A stretch of DNA of 64,000 bases from positions 3,213,001 to 3,277,000 of the forward strand of contig NC_133059.1 of assembly GCF_048771995.1 (NCBI RefSeq), given 5' to 3'. The number at the start of each line of letters is the position of its first letter. Within the stretch, counting starts at the first letter, position 1. Below, one piece after another: positions 1 through 13,100 of this stretch. Both the position numbers and the translations under genes were made by a program. Under the pieces are notes generated by a model. It saw only the letters and a program-made list of their open reading frames with translations. It was not told the origin of the DNA and searched no databases. The stretch comes from Taeniopygia guttata (taxonomy: Eukaryota; Chordata; Aves; Passeriformes; Estrildidae).

Positions 1-958
1 GGGGTGATGTCCCCATGTCCGGGGCTGTCCCGGGGTGATGTCCCCAGTGCCCGGGGTGATGTCCCCAATGCCCGGGGTGATGTCCCCAATGTCCGGGGTG
101 ATGTCCCCAATGCCCGGGGTGATGTCCCCAATCTCCGGGATGATGTCCCCAATGTCCGGGGTGATGTCCCCAATGCCCGGGGTGATGTCCCCACTGCCCG
201 GGGCTGTCCTGGGGATGTCCCCAGTGCCCGGGGCTGTCCCGGGGTGATGTCCCCACTGCCCGGGGTGATGTCCCCAATGTCCGGGGCTGTTCCGGGGTGA
301 TGTCCCCAATGCCCGGGGTGATGTCCCCACTGCCCGGGGTGATGTCCCCAATGCCCGGGGTGATGTCCCCACTGCCCGGGGTGATGTCCTCAATGTCCGG
401 GGTGATGTCCCCAATGTCCAGGGCTGTCCTGGGGATGTCCCCAATGCCCGGGGTGATGTCCCCAGTGTCCGGGGTGCTGTCCCCACTGTCCGGGGTGATG
501 TCCCCAGTGCCCGGGGCTGTCCCGGGGTGATGTCCCCAATGCCCGAGGTGATGTCCCCAATGCCCGGGGCTGTCCCGGGGTGATGTCCCCATGTCAGGGT
601 GATGTCCCCATGCCCGGGGTGATGTCCCCACTGCCCGGGGTGATGTCCCCACTGCCCGGGGTGATGTCCCCAACGCCCGGGGTGATGTCCCCAGTGCCCG
701 GGGCTGTCCAGGGGTGATGTCCCCATGTCCGGGGTGATGTCGCCAATGTCCGGGGCTGTCCTGGGGTGATGTCCCCATGCCCGGGGTGATGTCCCCACTG
801 CCCGGGGTGATGTCCCCACTGCCCGGGGTGATGTCCCCAACGCCCGGGGTGATGTCCCCAGTGCCCGGGGCTGTCCCGGGGTGATGTCCCCAATGTCCGG
901 GGCTGTCCTGGTGATGTCCCCAATGCCCGGGGTGCTGTCCCCGTGTCCCCTGAGCCCT
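1..958 (+). repeat. 22-base minisatellite in the PPP1R13L intron before exon w1
   Basis: About 40 copies of a unit around gtgatgtccccaatgcccgg, alternating with a shorter ggggctgtcc variant. Read at every frame it gives repetitive pseudo-peptides, so the open frames here are not genes. Confidence 0.9.
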
Positions 959-971
959 CCCGCTGCCGCAG

Positions 972-1109
972 GAGCTGCGCTCGGCCCTGCGCGACCCCTC
1001 CTCGCCGCGGCGCCGCCCCGGGGCGCGGGTGCGGCTGAACCCGCTGGTGCTGCTGCTGGACGCGGCCCTGACCGGGGAGCTGGACGTGGTGCAGCAGGCG
1101 GTGGCAGAG
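972..1109 (+). CDS. PPP1R13L: PPP1R13L exon w1 (pre-ankyrin linker)
   Basis: The acceptor is gctgccgcag before 972; the donor is gag|gtgaca at 1110. It encodes 46 residues from ELRSALRDP through [14 protein letters not shown] to [12 protein letters not shown], phase 0 at both ends. Human iASPP reads nearly the same from [17 protein letters not shown] on (recalled). The last 33 bases plus the donor recur six more times downstream, so the donor at 1110 is the most upstream of seven near-identical ones. I chose it because VAE then joins directly to LNDPSQPN, as in human. Confidence 0.93.
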
Positions 1110-4100
1110 GTGACACTGGGGACAGGGGACACCGGGGACACTGGGGACACCGGGGAGGGTCAATGGGAGCTGGACGTGGTGCAGCAGGCGGTGGCAGAGG
1201 TGACATTGGGGACACCGGGGACAGTGGGGACACTGGGGACACTGGGGACACTGGGGAGGGTCCGCGGGAGCTGGACGTGGTGCAGCAGGCGGTGGCAGAG
1301 GTGACACTGGGGACATTGGGGACATTGGGGACACCGGGGACACTGGGGAGGGTCAGTGGGAGCTGGACGTGGTGCAGCAGGCGGTGGCAGAGGTGACATT
1401 GGGGACAGGGGACAGCGGGGACACCGAGGACACTGGGGATACCGGGGACAGTGGGGACAGTGGGGACACTGGGGAGGGTCAATGGGAGCGGGACGTGGTG
1501 CAGCAGGCGGTGGCAGAGGTGACATTGGGGACATTGGGGACATTGGGGACACTGGGGACACCGGGGAGGGTCAATGGGAGCTGGACGTGGTGCAGCAGGC
1601 GGTGGCCGAGGTGACACTGGGGACATTGGGGACATTGGGGACATTGGGGACACTGGGGAGGGTCAGTGGGAGCGGGACGTGGTGCAGCAGGCGGTGGCAG
1701 AGGTGACACTGGGGACACGGGGGACACCGGGGACACCGGGGACACCGGGGACAGTGGGGACAGGGGGGACAGGGGGGACAGGGGACATCGGGGGTGTCCC
1801 GGGTGTGTCCCGGCTGTGTCCCCGGCACTGTCCCGGGCTGTCCCGGGTGGCAGTGAGGGGACAGAGGTGTAGGACAGCGGGGCTGGGTGACAGCGGGGAC
1901 ATCGGGGTTGTCCCGGGGCTGTCCCGGGTGTGTCCCAGGGCTGTCCCGGGTGGCCGTGAGGGGACAGAGGTGTAGGACAGCGGGGCTGGGTGACAGCGGG
2001 GACATCGGGGCTGTCCCGGGGCTGTCCCGGCTGTGTCCCGGGGCTGTCCCGGGTGGCAGTGAGGGGACAGGGGTGTAGGACAGCGGGGCTGGGTGACAGT
2101 GGGGACATCGGGGCTGTCCCGGGGCTGTCCCGGCTGTGTCCCGGGGCTGTCCCGGGCTGTCCCGGGTGGCAGTGAGGGGACAGAGGTGTAGGACAGCGGG
2201 GCTGGGTGACAGTGGGGACATCGGGGCTGTCCCGGGGCTGTCCCGGGGCTGTCCCGGCTGTGTCCCGGGCCTGTCCCGGGTGTGTCCCGGGGCTGTCCCG
2301 GGTGGCAGTGAGGGGACAGGGATGCAGACAGCGGGGCTGGGTGACAGTGGGGACATCGGGGCTGTCCCGGGGCTGTCCCGGGGCTGTCCCGGGTGGCAGT
2401 GAGGGGACAGGGATGCAGACAGCGGGGCTGGGTGACAGTGGGGACATCGGGGGTGTCCCGGGGCTGTCCCGGGGCTGTCCTGGCTGTGTCCCCGGGGTGT
2501 CCCGGGGCTGTCCCGGCGCTGTCCCGGCTGTGTCCCCGGGCTGTCCCGGGGCTGTCCCGGGTGGCAGTGAGGGGACAGAGGTGTGGGACAGCGGGGCTGG
2601 GTGACAGCGGGGACATCGGGGGAGTCCCGGGGCTGTCCCGGGTGTGTCCCCGGCACTGTCCCGGGGCTGTCCCGGGTGGCAGTGAGGGGACAGAGGTGTG
2701 GGACAGCGGGGCTGGGTGACAGTGGGGACATCGGGGCTGTCCCGGGGCTGTCCCGGGGCTGTCCCGGCTGTGTCCCCGGCACTGTCCCGGGCTGTCCCGG
2801 GTGGCAGTGAGGGGACACGCCGCTGTCCCCAGCTGAATGACCCGAGCCAGCCCAACGACGAGGGCATCACGGCGCTGCACAACGCCATCTGCGGAGCCAA
2901 CTACGGCATCGTGGAGTTCCTGATCGCCAGCGGGGCCAACGTCAACTCCCCCGACAGCCACGGATGGTGCGACACCGCGGGGGGACATGGGGACACGGGG
3001 GGGACATGGGGACATGGGGGGATATGGGGACAATAGGGACATGGGGGGATATGGGGACATGGGGACAATGGGGACATGGGGGGACATGGGGGATATGGGG
3101 GGACGGGACCCCGACAGCCACGGCTGGTGCGACACCGCGGGGACAATGGGGACATGGGGGACAATGGGGACATGGGGGGATATGGGGGACATGGGGACAA
3201 TGGGGACATGGGGGACACGGGGGGATATGGGGGGATATGGGGGGATATGGGGGGATATGGGGGGATATGGGGGGATATGGGGGGATATGGGGGAACAGGA
3301 CCCCGACAGCCACGGATGGTGCGACATCGAGGGGACAATGGGGACACGGGGACAATGGGGACATGGGGGGACATGGGGGGACAATGGGGACATGGGGGAC
3401 ATGGGGACATGGGGGGATATGGGGGGACATGGGGACAATGGGGGACATGGGGGGATATGGGGGATATGGGGGGACATGGGGGGATATGGGGACAATGGGG
3501 ACAATGGGGACATGGGGATAATGGGGACAATGGGGACATGGGGGGACATGGGGGACAATGGGGGACATGGGGGGACAGGACCCCGACAGCCACGGCTGGT
3601 GCGACACCGTGGGGACAATGGGGACACGGGGGGACATGGGGACATGGGGGGACATGGGGACATGGGGGGATATGGGGACATGGGGGGACAATGGGGGATA
3701 TGGGGGGATATGGGGACATGGGGGGACAGGACCCCGACAGCCACGGCTGGTGCGACACCGTGGGGACAATGGGGACATGGGGACAATGGGGGGATATGGG
3801 GACATGGGGACATGGGGACAATGGGGACAATGGGGACATGGGGAAAATGGGGGGCAATGGGGATATGGGGACAATGGGGACATGGGGGGACATGGGGATA
3901 ATGGGGATAATGGGGACATGGGGACAATGGGGGGACAGGGGGACATGGGGGGACATGGGGACAAGGGGACATGGGGGGACAATGGGGGGACAATGGGGAC
4001 ATGGGGGGACAATGGGGACATGGGGGGACATGGGGACAAGGGGACATGGGGGGACAATGGGGGGACAATGGGGATATGGGGACAATGGGGACGTGGGGAC

Positions 4101-7100
4101 ATGGGGATATGGGGGGACATGGGGGTACATGGGGACATGGGGACAATGGGGACATGGGGGGACATGGGGGGACAATGGGGGTTATGGGGGGACATGGGCG
4201 GATATGGGGACAATGGGGGGATATGGGGACAATAGGGACATGGGGGACATGGGGGGACATGGGGGGACAATGGGGGGACAATGGGGACATGAGGGGACAT
4301 GGGGACAATGGGGGGATATGGGGACATGGGGATAATGGGGACAATGGGGACATTGGGACATGGGGGGACAATGGGGACAATGGGGATATGGGGGACAATG
4401 GGGGATATGAGGGACATGGGGGACAATGGGGATAATGGGGACATACAGGGACAATGGGGATAATGGGGACACGGGGACATGGGGGGACATGGGGAGACAG
4501 TGGGACAGGGGGACAATGGGGATAATGGGGACAATGGGGACATGGGGGACAATGGGGACATGGGGGACATGGAGGGACATGGGGGGACACGGGGGGACAA
4601 TGGGGGGATATGGGGGGATATGGGGACAATGGGGACAATGGGGACAATGGGGATAATGGGGATAATGGGAACAATGGGGACATGGGGGGACATGGGGACA
4701 TAGGGACATGGGGGGATATGGGGACAATGGGGGATATGGGGATAATGGGGACATGGGGGGTATGGGGACATGGGGACATGGGGGACAATGGGGACAATGG
4801 GGATATGGGGGGACATGGGGGGATATGGGGGAATATGGGGGGACATGGGGATATGGGGACAATGGGGACAATGGGGGACATGGGGACAATGGGGACATGG
4901 GGGACATGGGGGACATGGGGACAATGGGGACATGGGGACAATGGGGGGACAATGGGGATAATGGGGATAATGAGGACATGGGGATATGGGGGGACATGGG
5001 GACAATGGGGGATATGGGGACAAGGGGGACATGGGGGGACAATGGGGACATGGGGGATATGGGGACATGGGGACAATGGGGACATGGGGACAATGGGGAC
5101 ATGGGGGGGACACGGGGACACGGGGACATGGGGGGATATGGGGGGACATGGGGGACATGGGGACAATGGGGACAATGGGGGGATATGGGGACATGGGGGG
5201 ACATGGGGGGACATGGGGGGATATGGGGACATGGGGACAATGGGGGATATGGGGACATGGGGGGACAGGACCCCAACAGCCACGGCTGGTGCGACATCGT
5301 GGGGACACGGGGACATGGGGGGACAGGGGGGACACGGGGGGACAATGGGGATAATGGGGGATATGGGGATAATGGGGGATATGGGGGACATGGGGACAAT
5401 GGGGGGATATGGGGGGACATGGGGATAATGGGGACATGGGGGACAATGGGGACAATGGGGACACGGGGGGACATGGGGGACATGGGGGGACATGGGGGAT
5501 ATGGGGACAATGGGGGACATGGGGACAATGGGGACACGGGGGGACATGGGGGACATGGGGGGACATGGGGGATATGGGGACAATGGGGGACATGGGGGGA
5601 CAATGGGGACATGGGGACATGGGGGGACGGGACCCCGACACCCTCAGTGATCCCAAACCCCCCAACTCCCCCAAACCCTCAGTGACCCCAAAAAACCCCA
5701 AACCCTCAGTGACCCCAAAACCCCCCAAACGCCCCCAAACCCTCGGTGACCCCAAAAAACCCCAAACCCTCAGTGACCCCAAAACCCCCCCAATGTCCCC
5801 AAAACCCTCACTGACCCCAATAAACCCCAAACTCTCAGTGACCCCAAAACCCTCCCAATGTCCCCCAAACCCTCATTGACCCCAAAAATCCCCAAACCCT
5901 CAGTGACCCCAAAACCCCCTCAATGTCCCCCAAACCCTTGGTGACCCCAAAACTCCCCAAACCCTCAGCGACCCCAAAACCCCCCAAACACCCCCAAACC
6001 CTCAGTGACCCCAAAACTCCCCAAACCCTCAGTGACCCCAAACCCCCCCCAATGTTCCCCAAAATCCTCAGTGACCCCAAAACCCCCCAAACGCCCCCAA
6101 ACCCTCGGTGACCCCAAACCCCCCAAACCCTCAATTCCCCCAAACCCTCAGTGACCCCAAAACTCCCCAAACCCTCAATTTCCCCAAAACTCCCCAAACC
6201 CTCACTGACCCCAAAACCCCCCCAATGTTCCCCAAACCCTCAGTTACCCCAAAAAACCCCAAACCCTCAGTGACCCCAAAACCCCCCAAACACCCCCAAA
6301 CCCTCAGTGACCCCAAAACACCCCAAACACCCCAAAACCCACAGTGACCCCAAAACACCCCAAACACCCCAAAACCCACAGTGACCCCAAACCCTCAGTG
6401 ACTCCAAAACTCCCCAAACCCTCGGTGACTCCAAAAAACCCCAAACCCTCAGTGACCCCAAATCCCCCCAATATCCCCCAAACCTTCAGTGACCCCAAAA
6501 CTCCCCCAATGTCCCCCAAACCCTCAGTGACCCCAAAACCCCTCAGTGTCCCCAAACCCTCAATCCCCCAAACCCTCTATAACTAAACCCCCCCACACCC
6601 CACAAACACCCCATTTTTTGGGGGGTGGGTGATGAAGGACCGATCCCCCAAACCCTGAGGGCGACCCCCCAATTTTTGGGGTCCAACCCCCGAATTTGGG
6701 GCGCAGGACCCCCCTGCACTGCGCGGCCTCGTGCAACGACACCGGCGTGTGCGTGGCGCTGGTGCGGCACGGCGCCGCCGTCTTCGCCACCACGGCCAGC
6801 GACGGCAGCATGGCGGTGGAGAAATGCGACCCGTACCGCGAGGGCTACGCCGACTGCTGCAGCTACCTGACCGGTCTGAACTGGGAGCACTGGGAGCACT
6901 GGGAGCACTGGGACTGGTGTGGGATATGGGGGATGTGGGGTACTGGGGGTACTGGGATGATATATTGGGGTACTGGGATGGGATATTGGGGATACTGGGG
7001 GTTTACATTGACCCCTGACTGCTGCAGCTACCTCACTGGTCTGAACTGGGAGCACTGGGAGCACTGGGAATGGTGGGGGTGTGCGGTTCTGGGGGTACTG

Positions 7101-10100
7101 GGGATACTGGGATTGGGATACGGGGGATACTGGGATGGGATATTGGGGGTTGATGGTGCGACCCGTACCGCGAGGGCTACGCCGACTGCTGCAGCTACCT
7201 GACCGGTCTGAACTGGGAGCACTGGGAGGGACTGGGAGCACTGGGATGGACTGGGAATGGTGGGGGTGTGCGGTTCTGGGGGTACTGGGGATACTGGGAT
7301 GGGATATTGGGATGGGAACTGGGGATATTGGGGGTTTACATTGACCCCTGACTGCTGCAGTTACCTCACTGGTCTGAACTGGGATGGACTGGGAGGGACT
7401 GGGATGGACTGGGAGGGACTGGGAGCACTGGGGGTGTGCGGTTCTGGGGGTACTGGGGATACTGGGATTGGATACTGGGGATACTGGGATGGGATATTGG
7501 GGGTTAATGGTGCGACCCGTACCGCGAGGGCTACGCCGACTGCTGCAGCTACCTCACTGGTCTGAACTGGGAGCACTGGGAGCACTGGGAGGGACTGGGA
7601 GCACTGGGAGGGACTGGGAATGTGGGGTTCTGGGGGTACTGGGGTTACTGGGATGGGATACTGGGGGTACTGGGATTGGATACTGGGGGTTTATGGTGAT
7701 CCCTGACTGCTGCAGCTGCCTCACTGGTCTGAACTGGGAGCACTGGGAGCACTGGGATGGACTGGGAGCACTGGGACTGGTGGGGGATATGGGGGATGTG
7801 AGGTGTTTGGGGTACTGGGGATACTGGGATTGGATACTGGAGGTTTACCTTGACCCCTGACTGCTCCATCGGCCTCACCGGTCTGAACTGGGAGCACTGG
7901 GAGGGACTGGGAGCACTGGGAGCACTGGGAGTGGGGGCGGTGTGGGGTTCTGGGGGTACTGGGGATACTGGGATGGGATATTGGGGGTTGATGGTGTGAC
8001 CCGTACCGCGAGGGCTACGCCGACTGCTGCAGCTACCTCACTGGTCTGAACTGGGATGGACTGGGAGGGACTGGGAGGGACTGGGATGGACTGGGATGGA
8101 CTGGGGGTGTGGGGTTCTGGGGGTACTGGGATGGGATATTGGGGATATTGGAGGTTTACATTGACTCCTGACTGCTGCAGCTACCTCACTGGTCTGAACT
8201 GGGAGCACTGGGAGGGACTGGGAGGGACTGGGATGGACTGGGGGGGACTGGGGATGTGGGGTGTTGGGGGTACTGGGATTGGATACTGGGGGTACTGGGA
8301 TGGGATATTTGGGATACTGGAGGTTTACATTGATCCCTGACTGCTGCAGCTGCCTCACTGGTCTGAACTGGGAGCACTGGGAGCACTGGGAGCACTGGGA
8401 GGGACTGGGAGCACTGGGACGGATTGGGGATGTGGGGTTCTGGGGGTACTGGGGGTACTGGGATGGGATACTGGGGATACTGGGATGGGAACTGGGGGTT
8501 GATGGTGCGACCCGTACCGCGAGGGCTACGCCGACTGCTGCAGCTACCTCACTGGTCTGAACTGGGAGCACTGGGAGCACTGGGAGCACTGGGAGTGGTC
8601 AGGGTGTGGGGTTCTGGGGGTACTGGGGATACTGGGATGGGATACTGGGGATACTGGGATGGGATATTGGTGATACTGGAGGTTTACATTGACCCCTGAC
8701 TGCTCCATCTGCCTCACTGGTCTGAACTGGGATGGACTGGGAGGGACTGGGAGGGACTGGGGGGGACTGGGGGTGTGGGGTTCTGGGGATACTGGGGGTA
8801 CTGGGATGGGATATTGGGGGTACTGGGATGGGATATTGGGGGTTTATGGTGACCCCTGACTGCTCCATCTGCCTCACTGGTCTGAACTGGGAGCACTGGG
8901 AGCACTGGGAATGGTGGGGGTGTGGGGTTCTGGGGGTACTGGGGGTACTGGGATGGGATACTGGGGATACTGGGATGGGATACTGGGGGTTGATGGTGTG
9001 ACCCGTACCGCGAGGGCTACGCCGACTGCTGCAGCTACCTCACTGGTCTGAACTGGGAGCACTGGGAGCACTGGGAGGGACTGGGAGGGACTGGGGATAT
9101 GGGGGTGTGGGGTTCTGGGGGTACTGGGGATACTGGGATGGGATACTGGAGGTTTACATTGACCCCTGACTGCTGCAGCTACCTGACCGGTCTGAACTGG
9201 GAGCACTGGGAGGGACTGGGATGGACTGGGAGCACTGGGAGTGGTGGGGGTGTGGGGTTCTGGGGGTACTGGGGATACTGGGGGTACTGGGATGGGATAC
9301 TGGGGATACTGGGATGGGATATCGGGGTTTATGGTGATCCCTGATTACTCTAGCTACCTCACTGGTCTGAACTGGGAGCACTGGGAGGGACTGGGAGCAC
9401 TGGGAGCACTGGGAGTGTGGGGTTCTGGGGGTACTGGGGATACTGGGATGGGATACTGGGGGTACTGGGATGGGATATTGGGGGTTGATGGTGCGACCCG
9501 TACCGCGAGGGCTACGCCGACTGCTGCAGCTACCTCACTGGTCTGAACTGGGATGGACTGGGAGCACTGGGAGCACTGGGAGGGACTGGGAGGGACTGGG
9601 AATGGTGGGGGTGTGGGGTGTTGGAGGTACTGGGATGGGATATTGGGGATACTGGGATGGGATACTGGGGATACTGGGATGGGATACTGGGGGTACTGGG
9701 ATGGGATATTGGTGATATTGGGGGTTTACATTGACCCCTGACTGCTGCAGCTGCCTGACTGGTCTGAACTGGGAGCACTGGGAGCACTGGGAGCACTGGG
9801 AGGGACTGGGAGAGACTGGGATGGACTGGGGGTGTGCGGTTCTGGGGGTACTGGGGATACTGGGATTGGATACTGGGAGTACTGGGATGGGATACTGGGT
9901 GTTTATGGTGATCCCTGATTGCTGCAGCTGCCTCACTGGTCTGAACTGGGAGCACTGGGAGCACTGGGAGGGACTGGGAGCACTGGGAGTGTGGAGTTTT
10001 GGGGATATTTGGGGACATTTATTTGGGGATATTTGGGGACATTTATTTGGGGATATTTGGGGATATTTGGGGACATTTGGGGACATTTATTTGGGGATAT

Positions 10101-13100
10101 TTGGGGGATATTTGGGGATATTTGGGGACATTTATTTGGGGACATTTGGGGACATTTATTTGGGGATATTTGGGGATATTTGGGGACATTTGGGGACATT
10201 TATTTGGGGACATTTGGGGACATTTATTTGGGTATATTTGGCAACATTTGGGGACATTTATTTCGGGATATTGGGGGATATTTGGGGACATTTATTTGGG
10301 GATATTTGGGGGATATTTGGGGACATTTGGGGACATTTATTTGGGGATATTTGGGGATATTTGGGGATATTTGGGGACATTTGGGGACATTTATTTGGAG
10401 ATATTTGGGGGACATTTGGGGACATTTATTTGAGGGGAAATTTGGGGATATTTGGGGGATATTTGGGGACATTTATTTGGGGATATTTGGGGACATTTAT
10501 TGGGGGATATTTGGAGATATTTGGGGGATATTTGGGGACATTTATTTGGGGACATTTGGGGACATTAATTTGGGGATATTTGGGGGATATTTGGGGACAT
10601 TTATTTGGGGGATATTTGGGGATATTTGGGGATATTTGGGGACATTGGGGAACATTTATTTGGGGATATTTGGGGACATTTGGGGACATTTATTTGGGGA
10701 TATTTTGGGATATTTGGGGACATTTATTAGGGGATATTTGGGGACATTTGGGGACATTTATTGGGGGATATTTGGGGATATTTGGGGACATTTATTTGGG
10801 GATATTTGGGGATATTTGGGGGATATTTGGGGACATTTATTTGGGGATATTTGGGGGACATTTGGGGACATTTATTTGGGGATATTTGGGGGATATTTGG
10901 GGACATTTATTTGGGGATATTTGGGGATATTTGGGGATATTTGGGGACATTTGGGGATATTTGGGGATATTTCAGGATATTTGGGGACATTTATTTGGGG
11001 ATATTTGGAGACATTTCGGGGACATTAATTTGGGGATATTTGGGGATATTTATTTGGGGATATTTGAGGATATTTGGGGGATATTTGGGGACATTTATTT
11101 GGGAATATTTGGGGATATTTGGGGACATTTATTTGGGGATATTTGGGGACATTTGGGGACATTTATTTGGGGATATTTGGGGACATTTGGGGACATTTAT
11201 TTGGGGATATTTGGGGGATATTTGGGGACATTTGGGGATATTTGGGGATATTTGGATATTTTTGGGTACCGGGTCGGTTTGGGGGTCTCGGGGCAGTTTT
11301 GGGGTGCCAATGCGGATTTTGGGGTGCCAATGCGGATTTTGGGGTCCCCGCAGAGGTGGAGCAGGGCATGGGGGTGCTGAACAGCGGCGTGGTGTCGGGT
11401 GGGGATATTTGGGGTTATTTGGGGTTATTTTGGGTTATTTGGGGTTATTTGGGTACCGGGGCAGTTTTGGGGTGCCAATGCGGATTTTGGGGTGCCAATG
11501 CGGATTTTGGGGTCCCCGCAGAGGTGGAGCAGGGCATGGGGGTGCTGAACAGCGGCGTGGTGTCGGGTGGGGATATTTGGGGTTATTTTGGGTTATTTGG
11601 GGATATTTGGATATTTTTGGGTACCGGGGCAGTTTTGGGGTGCCAATGCGGATTTTGGGGTGCCAATGCGGATTTTGGGGTGCCCGCAGAGGTGGAGCAG
11701 GGCATGGGGGTGCTGAACAGCGGCGTGGTGTCGGGTGGGGACATTTGGGGTTATTTGGGGTTATTTGGGGATATTTGGGGTTATTTGGATACTGGGGCGG
11801 TTTGGGGGTCTCGGGGCAGTTTTGGGGTGCCAATGCGGATTTTGGGGTCCCCGCAGAGGTGGAGCAGGGCATGGGGGTGCTGAACAGCGGCGTGGTGTAC
11901 GCGCTCTGGGATTACAGCGCCGAGCTCGGGGACGAGCTCTCGTTCCGCGAGGGGGAACCGGTGACGGTGCTGCGCCGGCAGCCCCCCGAGGAGCTCGACT
12001 GGTGGTGGGGGTCCCTCTACGGCCACGAGGGATACGTCCCCCGGAACTACTTCGGGGTGAGGGGGGCTCGGGGGGCTCTGGGGAGGGGTCCCGGGGGGGG
12101 AAAAGTCATTGGGGAGGGGTCCCGGGGGGGGAAAAGTCACTGGGGAGGGGGTAAATAGGGCTGAATCCATTTGGGGAGGGGTCCCATGGGGGGTAAAGTC
12201 ATTGGGGAGGGGTCCCATATGGGTAAATCCATTTGGGGAGGGGTCCCATGGGGGGAAAAGTCATTGGGGAGGGGTCCCATATGGGTAAATAGGGCTGAAT
12301 CTATTTGGGGAGGGGTCCCATGGGGGATAAATAGGGATGAATACATTTGGGGAGGGGTCCCATGGGGGTAAAGTCATTGGGGAGGGGTCCCATAGGGGTA
12401 AATAGGGCTGAATCCATTTGGGGAGGGGTCCCATGGGGGTAAATCCATTTGGGGAGGGGTCCCATAGGGGGTAAAGCCATTGGGGAGGGGTCCCATAGAG
12501 GATAAATCCATTGGGGAGGGGTCCTATATGGGTAAATCAGACTGAATCCATTTGGGGAGGGGTCCTGTGGGGGGAAAAGCCATTGGGGAGGGGTCCCATG
12601 GGGGATAAATAGGGATGAATCTATTTGGGGAGGGGTCTCTTATGGGTAAATAGGGCTGAACCCATTTGGGGAGGGGTCCCATGGGGGGTAAAGCCATTGG
12701 GGAGGGGTCCCGTGGGGGGTAAAGCCATTTGGGAGAGGTCCCATAGGGGAAAATCCATTTGGGGAGGGGTCCCATGGGGGATAAATAGGGATGAATACAT
12801 TTGGGGAGGGGTCCTGTGGGGGTAAATCTATTTGGGGAGGGGTCCTGTGGGGGGAAAAGTCATTTGGGGAGGGGTCCCATGGGGGATAAATAGGGATGAA
12901 TCCATTTGGGGAGGGGTCCCACATGGGTAAATAGGGCTGAATCCATTTGGGGAGGGGTCCCATGGGGGGTAAAGTCATTGGGGAGGGGTCCCATGGGGGA
13001 TAAATAGGGCTGAATCCATTTGGGGAGGGGTCCCACATGGGTAAATAGGGCTGAATCCATTTGGGGAGGGGTCCTGTGGGGGGTAATGTCATTGGGGAGG

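Noticed and set aside
1663-5583. Open frame of 1306 codons on the minus strand, Pro/His/Cys-rich
   Set aside because: It follows the 8-12-base repeats, lies antisense over a real PPP1R13L exon, and similar frames are open on both strands in every array. It is a repeat shadow.
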